From Lentzea aerocolonigenes (GTDB taxonomy: Bacteria > Actinomycetota > Actinomycetes > Mycobacteriales > Pseudonocardiaceae): a DNA stretch of 6,513 nucleotides. The position numbers and the translations under genes are program-made. Below the pieces are notes generated by a model, which saw only the letters and a list, made by a program, of their open reading frames with translations, made no database searches and had not been told where the DNA came from. Positions 1 through 5,131 of this stretch are shown here, piece by piece. Positions within the stretch are counted from its first letter, which is position 1, and each line of letters starts with the position of its first letter. Location: NCBI RefSeq assembly GCF_000955955.1, contig NZ_JYJG01000468.1:1-6513 (forward strand). The letters run 5' to 3'.

Positions 1-9
1 CGTGACGTG

Positions 10-33
10 GATGAAGGAGCCCTTCATCTTTTT
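10..33 (+). terminator. Probable rho-independent terminator of an upstream + strand gene
   Basis: GATGAAGG (10-17) and CCTTCATC (21-28) form a perfect 8-bp stem closed by a three-base loop (AGC), followed at once by a run of five T (29-33). That is the classical intrinsic-terminator layout on the + strand; the opposite strand has no T-run after the stem. It would end a transcript from a + strand gene left of the window and insulate it from the promoter that follows. The stem is less GC-rich than usual for this genome, which argues for function rather than background composition. Not tested. Confidence 0.65.
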
Positions 34-42
34 CGGGGCGGG

Positions 43-70
43 TGTCGATCGAACGGTGTGCCCGTTCGAC
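43..70 (+). promoter_or_regulatory. Candidate ECF42-type promoter of the DGPF/sigma operon
   Basis: TGTCGA at 43-48 and CGAC at 67-70, with 18 bases between them, lie 55 bp upstream of the DGPF gene. From memory of work on ECF42 sigma factors in Streptomyces, their target promoters carry TGTCGA at -35 and CG(A/T)C at -10, usually before DGPF genes. Both boxes match, so the operon is probably activated by the sigma factor it encodes. Transcription would start near 76-78, leaving a leader of about 48 nt. The match was made by eye; short motifs arise by chance in GC-rich DNA, but position and gene context support it. Confidence 0.6.
49..69. promoter_or_regulatory. Perfect 8+8 bp inverted repeat between the promoter boxes (operator-like)
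   Basis: TCGAACGG (49-56) and CCGTTCGA (62-69) are exact inverted copies around a five-base centre (TGTGC). The dyad fills the spacer between the TGTCGA and CGAC boxes and overlaps the latter. Because it lies upstream of the predicted transcription start, a DNA operator is a better reading than an RNA hairpin for the downstream operon. Transcripts reading in from the left could still form the hairpin, but no T-run follows it. No bound regulator can be named from the sequence. Confidence 0.45.
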
Positions 71-111
71 CTGGGCGTGAAAGGGTCCACAACGGACCCG
101 CACGAACCACT

Positions 112-118
112 GGGAGAG
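112..118 (+). promoter_or_regulatory. Shine-Dalgarno deciding the DGPF gene start
   Basis: GGGAGAG ends six bases before the ATG at 125. It rules against the in-frame GTG at 2, which would add 41 residues with no resemblance to the family and would read through the terminator and promoter. Confidence 0.75.
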
Positions 119-124
119 ACCGAC

Positions 125-547
125 ATGAAGTTCATGCTGATCTGGCGCGTGGCCTCCGACGAGGCGTGGGCGAACCTCGGCGAGATCGACTTCGAGCAGA
201 TGCTCGAGACCGTCGGCAGGTTCAACGAGGAGCTGATCGAGGCCGGTGTGCTGATCGCCGCGGAGGGTCTGGCGTCCGCCGAGGAGGGTGTCGTCGTCGA
301 CTTCTCGAGCGAGCCGCCCGTTGTCACCGACGGCCCCTACGGCGAGACCAAGGAGCTGTTCAACGGCTTCTACCTGATCAACGTGCCGACGATCCAGGAC
401 GCGATCGAGTGGGCCAAGCGCACGCCGATGACCGCCGCCGGGTTCAAGACCGAGATCCGCCGCGTCACGACGATCGACGAGTTCCCGCAGGACAACGAGT
501 GGATCAAGAAGGAACGGGCCTGGCGCGAGGCGAACAACCAGCTCTGA
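125..547 (+). CDS. YCII-related / DGPF-domain protein, ECF42 sigma partner
   Basis: The 140-residue product is a small soluble YCII-related (DGPF) protein, with no signal peptide or membrane segment. It begins with the family's beta strand (MKFMLIWR) and carries the hallmark DGPYGETKE at residues 69-77, followed by FNGFYLI and a DEFPQDNEW segment near 117-125, all typical of actinobacterial members. Length is normal. The fold is a dimeric ferredoxin-like alpha/beta barrel; YciI-type relatives are proposed to be enzymes, but no substrate is known for the DGPF branch. Such genes are routinely found next to ECF42 sigma factors, and here the sigma gene follows after 29 bp with no terminator, so the two are probably co-transcribed. 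The candidate ECF42 promoter upstream implies autoregulation. The family call is firm; the function is unknown. Confidence 0.93.
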   Translation: MKFMLIWRVASDEAWANLGEIDFEQMLETVGRFNEELIEAGVLIAAEGLASAEEGVVVDFSSEPPVVTDGPYGETKELFNGFYLINVPTIQDAIEWAKRTPMTAAGFKTEIRRVTTIDEFPQDNEWIKKERAWREANNQL

Positions 548-576
548 TCTGCTGTGTTTGATCTATTTTGGGTGTC

Positions 577-1851
577 ATGAGCGACCCCACGGGACGCAAG
601 GCCGTAGCCGCGGTGTGGCGCATCGACTCCGCGAGGATCATCGGTGCGCTCACCCGCTACACCGGCGACTTCGCGCTGGCCGAGGACCTCGCGCAGGAGG
701 CGCTGGCCGAGGCGCTGGTGACGTGGCCGCGCGAAGGCGTGCCGAACAACCCGGCGGGCTGGCTGCTCACCGTCGGCCGGCGCCGGGCGATCGACGCGTT
801 CCGCCGCCGCAGCAACCGCGACGAGAAGTACGCGGCGATGGCGCACCACCTGTCCGAGGGCGGCGCGCTCACCGGCGCCGACCCCGCTCCCGCGCCCGAC
901 GACGTGCTGTGGGACCCGGACCAGATCGACGACGACACCCTCGCCCTGGTCTTCACCTCGTGCCACCCGGTGCTGTCGCGTGAGGCAGGGGTTGCGCTGA
1001 CGTTGCGCGTGATCGGCGGTCTGACCAGCGACGAGATCGCGCGGGCGTTCCTGGTGCCGACCGCGACCGTGCAGGCCCGCATCACCCGCGCCAAGAAGAC
1101 CCTCGGCGCGGCCGGGGTGCCGTTCGAGGTGCCGCCGGTCAACGAACGCCCCGCACGCCTGGCCCAGGTCCTCAGCGTGATCTACCTGATCTTCACCGAG
1201 GGCTCCTCGGCGTCGTCCGGTGACGAGGTCATGCGTCTCGACCTGGCCGGCGAGGCGCAGCGGCTGGCACGGATCCTGTCGCGGCTGATGCCCGAGGAAC
1301 ACGAGGCCCACAGCCTGCTCGCCCTGCTGGAACTGACCGCCGCCCGCTTCCCGGCCCGCCGCGGACCCGACGGCGAGACAGTGCTGCTCGAAGACCAGGA
1401 CCGCCGCCGCTGGGACCGCTCCGCGATCGCCCGCGGACGTGCGGCGCTGGCGAAAGCCGCCGACATCGGCCGCGGCTACGGCTACTACGGCCTTCAGGCG
1501 GCGATCGCCGAGTGCCACGCGCTGGCCCCGTCCGTCGAGGACACCAACTGGGACCGCATCGTCGTGCTCTACGAAGCCCTCGGCCGCCTCGCCCCCTCGC
1601 CCGTCGTGGAGCTCAACCGCGCGGTCGCCGTGTCGATGGCACAGGGGCCCGCCGCCGCGCTGCCGATCGTCGACTCGCTGGCGGGCGCGGACGCGTTCAA
1701 GGAGTCGCACCAACTACCGGGAGTGCGCGGCGAACTACTGCGCCGGTTGGGACGGCTCGACGAGGCGCGCACCGAGCTTCAGCAGGCGATTCGCTTGTGC
1801 GGCAACGAACGCGAGCGCGAGGTGCTGTCCCGCAAACTCGCCGGCCTGTAG
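577..1851 (+). CDS. ECF42-type RNA polymerase sigma factor with C-terminal DUF6596/TPR-like extension
   Basis: This 424-residue protein directs RNA polymerase to a small set of promoters. Sigma-2 lies at about residues 15-80 and includes GWLLTVGRRRAIDAFRRR from residue 61. Sigma-4 lies at about 125-175, with the helix-turn-helix around LTSDEIARAFLVPTATVQAR. A long extension follows (about 185-424): a DUF6596 block with VIYLIFTEG near 198-206 and LLEDQDRRRWDR from 270, then TPR-like helices with LQAAIAECHA near 304-313 and LAPSPVVELNRAVAV in the 340s-350s. Typical ECF sigmas are about 200 residues; this length and these blocks define the ECF42 type. No anti-sigma gene is adjacent, as is usual for the group, whose activity is thought to need the extension. 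ATG at 577 is chosen over TTG at 568; the ribosome site (GGG at 570-572) is weak, suggesting coupling to the DGPF gene. The activating signal is unknown. Confidence 0.95.
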   Translation: MSDPTGRKAVAAVWRIDSARIIGALTRYTGDFALAEDLAQEALAEALVTWPREGVPNNPAGWLLTVGRRRAIDAFRRRSNRDEKYAAMAHHLSEGGALTGADPAPAPDDVLWDPDQIDDDTLALVFTSCHPVLSREAGVALTLRVIGGLTSDEIARAFLVPTATVQARITRAKKTLGAAGVPFEVPPVNERPARLAQVLSVIYLIFTEGSSASSGDEVMRLDLAGEAQRLARILSRLMPEEHEAHSLLALLELTAARFPARRGPDGETVLLEDQDRRRWDRSAIARGRAALAKAADIGRGYGYYGLQAAIAECHALAPSVEDTNWDRIVVLYEALGRLAPSPVVELNRAVAVSMAQGPAAALPIVDSLAGADAFKESHQLPGVRGELLRRLGRLDEARTELQQAIRLCGNEREREVLSRKLAGL

Positions 1852-1932
1852 GCGTCTGACCACGCGGGGTGAACCTTAAATCCGATAGGGCGACATCTGT
1901 TCCACTCGACCGGGTGACGCGGGAATGATGTT

Positions 1933-3027
1933 GTGATGGACTCGCTGCCCGCCACCGTCGCCTCCGCCCTCGTGGAGTCGAACGGCGAGGGCACTGGCAG
2001 CGAGAACACCGACTGGCCGGGCCGCTGGCAGGCGCTCACCGCCGTGTCCGTCGAGCTGCAGTCGCTGCTGGTCACCGACCCCGGCCCGGAGCTGGTCGCG
2101 CTGATCGAGCGGATCGTCACCCAGCTCGCCGACGGCGTCGCCACCACCCGAAGACACCGCGTGGAACTGGCCGAACTCGCCCACCGAGTGCTGGGCACCC
2201 ACGCCCGCGCGTGTGCCCAGACCGAACCCGACCCGGTCCGCCTCGCCGACTGGCTCCTCGACCTGCAGCTGCAACACCCCGAGGCCCCCGACGTCAGCCT
2301 CGCCGCCTACGCCGGCGCGCTGGACGACGAAGGCCTGCAGCACTACCGCGAGCGGGCGGTGGCGTTGTTCGAGCCGCTGCCGGTGATCGGGTTCGGGGAG
2401 ACCGGCCGCTACGACCGCGCCCGCTGGGCCCTGCTGCGCGTGATGGAGGAGCTCGCCGAGTACACCGACGACGTCGACCTCCAGCTGCTCGTGTTGTCGA
2501 AGGACCTCAGCTCGGGCTGGCACTACCTGCAGGTCGCGACCATGCTGCGCGACAACGCCCGCTCCGGCGAGGCCCTGGAGTGGGTCGAACGCGGCCTGCG
2601 CGCGGTCGGCGGGCGCGGGGCGGCGTTGCGGTTGATCGACCTCGCCGTCGAGGAACACCTGCGCCGGGGGATGCCGCAGCGGGCGGTGGCGGTGTGCCGG
2701 GAGGCGTTCTTCGCCCGGCCCAACCTCGACGTCTACCTCAAGATCCGCGCGCTGGTCGTGCACACCGACGAGTGGCCGCCGTTGCGGGCCGAGCTCGTGC
2801 AGCACCTCGTGCAGGACGGCAGCCGGCTCGCGGTCGAGGTGTACCGGCGCATCGTCGAGGTCGAGCTGGCCCGGCGGGGCATCGAGGAGCAGGAGCTCGT
2901 CGTCGAATGGCTCGAACAGCTGCGCGGCCTGCAGCCCGACGCGTTCGCGGACTACCTGGACCACATCAAGTCGCGGCACGTGGCGGACCGGCAACTGCTC
3001 GACGAGTTGTCCAAGCGCGGACTCTGA
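1933..3027 (+). CDS. Helical-repeat (TPR-like) protein related to the C-terminal region of SWIM zinc-finger proteins
   Basis: The 364-residue product is all-helical by eye, charged, and has no signal peptide or membrane segment, so it is probably cytoplasmic. From memory it resembles the solenoid part of actinobacterial SWIM zinc-finger proteins: a segment like ACAQTEPDPVRLADWLLDLQ (about 97-116), a TPR-like core around 193-275 (SSGWHYLQVATMLRD, EALEWVERGL, EEHLRRGMPQRAVAV), YRRIVEVELARRG near 304, and a C-terminal FADYLDHIKSRH tail. The N-terminal Cys/His SWIM finger is absent, and a stretch of helices before the YRR segment seems missing. Start: GTG at 1933 has GGGA eight bases upstream; ATG at 1936 is equally possible and changes one residue. 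The gene follows the sigma gene by 81 bp with no clear terminator, so it may have its own promoter. It probably binds other macromolecules; no activity can be assigned. Confidence 0.75.
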   Translation: MMDSLPATVASALVESNGEGTGSENTDWPGRWQALTAVSVELQSLLVTDPGPELVALIERIVTQLADGVATTRRHRVELAELAHRVLGTHARACAQTEPDPVRLADWLLDLQLQHPEAPDVSLAAYAGALDDEGLQHYRERAVALFEPLPVIGFGETGRYDRARWALLRVMEELAEYTDDVDLQLLVLSKDLSSGWHYLQVATMLRDNARSGEALEWVERGLRAVGGRGAALRLIDLAVEEHLRRGMPQRAVAVCREAFFARPNLDVYLKIRALVVHTDEWPPLRAELVQHLVQDGSRLAVEVYRRIVEVELARRGIEEQELVVEWLEQLRGLQPDAFADYLDHIKSRHVADRQLLDELSKRGL

Positions 3028-3040
3028 GCAAAACGAGTTC

Positions 3041-3064
3041 GGATAGTCCGTAGTCGTACTATCC
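3041..3064. terminator. Inverted repeat between convergent genes, possible terminator
   Basis: GGATAGT (3041-3047) and ACTATCC (3058-3064) are exact 7-bp inverted copies around a ten-base centre that holds a second small dyad (TAGT-CGT-ACTA, 3051-3061). The element fills most of the 36-bp gap between two convergent stop codons and touches the amidase stop. On the - strand a TTTT run follows about seven bases after the stem; on the + strand there is none, so it suits amidase transcripts slightly better. A bidirectional terminator is the simplest reading; a protein-binding site is the alternative. Confidence 0.45.
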
Positions 3065-4494
3065 TACTTCGCATGACCGAGGCCGGAGGGGGTCCGGTCC
3101 GCCCACGGCCGAGCACGCTCCAGCTGGGCGGACACCGAAAGCAGCGTGCACTCGTCGTGGCGGCGGCCCACGAGCTGCACGGCGAGCGGCAGGCCGGACG
3201 AGGTGCGACCGGCGGGAACAGCGGCGGCCGGGTTGCCGACGACGTTCCACATCTGCAGGAACGACGTGTAGTGCGACGCGGCCAGCAGCGCCGAGACGAC
3301 GTTGCGGCCGTCCCACTCGCCCACGCGGATCGGCGGGCGGGTCAGCGCCGGGGTGAGCAGCACGTCCACGGAGGTGAAGATCCGGTTCGCGTAGGCGGTG
3401 AGCGCCGCGTCGTCCTTGAGCGCCCACCGCACCAGGCCGCGCGGCAGCCGCCGGCCCAGTTCGCCGACCGCGCGGGTGCGGGGTTCGAGCAGGTCCGGGA
3501 ACTCCATGCCCGTGCGCGCCAGGTGGGCGTTGTGCAGGTAGCGCACGGCGAACTGGGTGGACGCGACGACGTCGCGCATCGGCGGGTCGACGCGCACGAC
3601 GTCGTGGCCGAGGTCGGTGAGCAGCGCCGCGGTGTCCTGCACGGCGTCGCGGACCTCGTCGGCGATCGCGATACCCGGACCCCACGGCCGCAAGGAAACC
3701 CCGATCCGCAACCTGCCCGGGTCGGCCTGCGCGGCTTCGGTGAAGGTGGTGCGCGGCGGGTGGGCGACGTGCTTGTCACCCGGCGCGGCGCCGTGGATCT
3801 GGTCGGCGACCAGCGCCCAGTCCAGCACCGTGCGGGTGATCGGGCCCGCGACGACGAGCCCGCCCCACACCTCGCGCTCGGGTGCGAGCGACACGCGGCC
3901 GCGCTGGGGCTTGAGCCCGAACAGCCCGGTCACCGCGGACGGGATGCGGATCGAGCCCGCGCCGTCCGTGCCGATCGCCGCCGCCGCGAGCCCCGCCGCC
4001 ACAGCCGCGGCCGAGCCACCGCTGGAACCGCCGGGGGAGTGCGTGAGCGACCACGGGTTGCGCGTCGGCCCTGCCCAGCCGCTCTCGGTGTAGGGCCAGA
4101 GCCCGAGTTCGGGCATGCGGGTGCGGCCGATGATCACCGCACCGGCGTCGCGCAGGCGCCGCACGATCGCCGAGTCCGCCGGCTCCGGGGTGCGGGCGGC
4201 GTTCGTGCCCTTGGGAGTGGGCAGGCCCTCGATCGCGATGTCCTCCTTGACCGCGATAGGCACGCCCCGCAACGGCAGGTCCCCCGAAATCAGATCCTGG
4301 CCGCGCGCGTCCAGTTCGTCGGCCTGGGCCAGTGCCTGCTCGGCGAACACCGTGCGGAACGCGTTGAGCTGCGGGTCGAGCGCGGCGATGCGGTCCAGGT
4401 GCCCGGCGACGAGCTCGCGGGCGGTCACCTCGCCGGACCGCACGGCTTGCGCCTGCCTGGCGACACCGGCGAACCACAGCTCCGTCAGCTCCAT
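3064..4494 (-). CDS. Amidase-signature family amidohydrolase
   Basis: This 476-residue cytoplasmic-type enzyme is predicted to hydrolyse a carboxamide through the Ser-cisSer-Lys triad of the amidase-signature family. All three residues are visible: Lys83 in GVPIAVKEDI, the cis-Ser at 157 in the glycine/serine block SPGGSSGGSAAA, and the nucleophile Ser181 in GTDGAGSIRIPS. The spacings (74 and 24 residues) match those of GatA-like enzymes. Length is normal and both termini look complete (N-terminal motif SGEVTARELV). It is not assigned as GatA because no gatB or gatC is near and the nucleophile loop is GAGS, as in many general amidases, rather than TGGS. The substrate cannot be read from sequence; these enzymes act on anything from small amides to aryl amides or acyl-amides. 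ATG at 4494 has AGGG about eight bases upstream. It is divergent from the secreted hydrolase gene and convergent with the helical-repeat gene. Confidence 0.93.
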   Translation of the reverse strand: MELTELWFAGVARQAQAVRSGEVTARELVAGHLDRIAALDPQLNAFRTVFAEQALAQADELDARGQDLISGDLPLRGVPIAVKEDIAIEGLPTPKGTNAARTPEPADSAIVRRLRDAGAVIIGRTRMPELGLWPYTESGWAGPTRNPWSLTHSPGGSSGGSAAAVAAGLAAAAIGTDGAGSIRIPSAVTGLFGLKPQRGRVSLAPEREVWGGLVVAGPITRTVLDWALVADQIHGAAPGDKHVAHPPRTTFTEAAQADPGRLRIGVSLRPWGPGIAIADEVRDAVQDTAALLTDLGHDVVRVDPPMRDVVASTQFAVRYLHNAHLARTGMEFPDLLEPRTRAVGELGRRLPRGLVRWALKDDAALTAYANRIFTSVDVLLTPALTRPPIRVGEWDGRNVVSALLAASHYTSFLQMWNVVGNPAAAVPAGRTSSGLPLAVQLVGRRHDECTLLSVSAQLERARPWADRTPSGLGHAK

Positions 4495-4531
4495 GAACCG
4501 ACCCTAAGCGCCGACCGGTGATCTACGGAAT

Positions 4532-4536
4532 GGGAG
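4532..4536 (+). promoter_or_regulatory. Shine-Dalgarno deciding the secreted hydrolase start
   Basis: GGGAG stands eight bases before ATG 4545. In-frame GTG 4518 and ATG 4530 lack such a site, and using them would put extra residues before an otherwise standard signal peptide. Confidence 0.7.
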
Positions 4537-4544
4537 TAGCAAGC

Positions 4545-5051
4545 ATGAGAGTCCTCGCGATGGCCGCGGCCGTCCTCGTCGCCCTGAGCACGCTGGTGGC
4601 ACCGGCGCAGGCAGCCGCGACCCTGATCTACCGGTACGAGATCATCAACCGGGCCGCGAGCTGGCTGACCGCGTACAACGGCGGTCGCGTGCCGTACGAC
4701 ATCTACGGGCGGCAGGACGGGTACCGCACGGACTGCTCCGGTTACGTGGCGATGGCCGCGAAGCTCGACAAGCCCGGCCCGATCACCCAGGACCTCCCGG
4801 GCCTCTCGACCTCGATCAGCATGAGCGAGCTCAAGCGCGGTGACATCGTCGTCGACGCCATCGGCGACACCTGGCGCGACCGGCACGTCGTGATCTTCGA
4901 CCGCTGGGTCGACCCCGCTCGCCGCGACTACGGCTACTTCGCCTACGAGCAGCGCGGCGACTACGGCACCGACCACCGCGTCCGCGGCTACGGCCTGGAG
5001 CCCTACACCGAGTACCGGGCGCGCAGGCTGAACAACGTCATCGACAAGTGA
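4545..5051 (+). CDS. Small secreted NlpC/P60-like cysteine hydrolase
   Basis: The 168-residue precursor starts with a Sec-type signal peptide: Arg2, a hydrophobic core of about 15 residues, and an AQA-AA cleavage site after about residue 23. The mature part is a compact papain-like domain of the NlpC/P60 kind. Cys64 sits in the hallmark TDCSGYV, His114 in RHVVIFDRW after the LKRGDIVV strand, and Glu135 in the YEQ motif. From memory, actinobacterial relatives share YRTDCSGYV, GDI and YEQ in the same order. NlpC/P60 enzymes usually cut peptide bonds in the peptidoglycan stem, so a role in the cell wall is the leading guess, though without added SH3 or LysM domains it has no obvious wall anchor. 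Gln/Glu cross-link or amide substrates are possible. It is divergent from the amidase with 50 bp between starts, leaving little room for promoters. Confidence 0.8.
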   Translation: MRVLAMAAAVLVALSTLVAPAQAAATLIYRYEIINRAASWLTAYNGGRVPYDIYGRQDGYRTDCSGYVAMAAKLDKPGPITQDLPGLSTSISMSELKRGDIVVDAIGDTWRDRHVVIFDRWVDPARRDYGYFAYEQRGDYGTDHRVRGYGLEPYTEYRARRLNNVIDK

Positions 5052-5081
5052 CGACCGGTGGGCCGCTCGTTGAACAGTGCG

Positions 5082-5108
5082 CTGAACTCCACCACTGTCC
5101 GATGTAAT
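5082..5108 (+). promoter_or_regulatory. Possible promoter of the pentapeptide-repeat gene
   Basis: TGTAAT at 5103-5108 matches the TATAAT box at five of six positions and lies 23 bp before the ATG at 5132. The best -35 candidate, CTGAAC at 5082-5087, is weak (three of six matches) with a short 15-bp spacer. The start would fall near 5114-5116, giving a leader under 20 nt, which fits the weak ribosome-binding site. The -10 box is more convincing than the -35. Confidence 0.4.
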
Positions 5109-5119
5109 GACCCGGGTCA
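5108..5119. promoter_or_regulatory. 12-bp perfect palindrome at the predicted transcription start (operator-like)
   Basis: TGACCCGGGTCA is an exact 12-bp palindrome with no central spacer. It overlaps the last base of the candidate -10 box and covers the predicted +1, ending 12 bp before the ATG. Outer bases GATG (5101-5104) and CATC (5120-5123) extend the symmetry past a three-base interruption on the left. A zero-loop palindrome cannot form a useful RNA hairpin, so a repressor site for a dimeric regulator is the natural reading. The cognate protein is not identifiable. Confidence 0.45.
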
Positions 5120-5131
5120 CATCATCGAGTC

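Noticed and set aside
2..124. In-frame 41-residue N-terminal extension of the DGPF protein from GTG 2
   Set aside because: It would read through the terminator and promoter, has no family resemblance, and a good ribosome site precedes ATG 125.
545..564. Two TGATCT copies 14 bp apart in an AT-rich gap before the sigma gene
   Set aside because: Six-base repeats are easily due to chance, and no convincing -35/-10 pair is present, so no internal promoter is claimed.
370..1713. Long open frame on the - strand (447 codons)
   Set aside because: It lies antisense to the DGPF gene and the sigma factor; its low-complexity Arg/Gly/Val-rich product is typical of shadow frames in GC-rich DNA.
1852..1932. 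Possible promoter (TTAAAT near 1876) before the helical-repeat gene
   Set aside because: No suitable -35 partner at the right distance and no dyad; I see nothing supportable in this 81-bp gap.
1876..2994. Long - strand open frame opposite the helical-repeat gene
   Set aside because: The product has no recognisable domain and is a compositional shadow; the + strand frame has coherent helical-repeat motifs.
3073..4521. Long + strand open frame opposite the amidase (482 codons)
   Set aside because: The - strand encodes a complete amidase with an intact catalytic triad; the + frame is Arg/Gly-rich with no recognisable motif.
5074..5098. ACAGTG/CACTGT inverted repeat with 13-base loop after the secreted hydrolase gene
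   Set aside because: A six-base stem with a long loop and no T-run is too weak to call a terminator; it may overlap the promoter region of the next gene.
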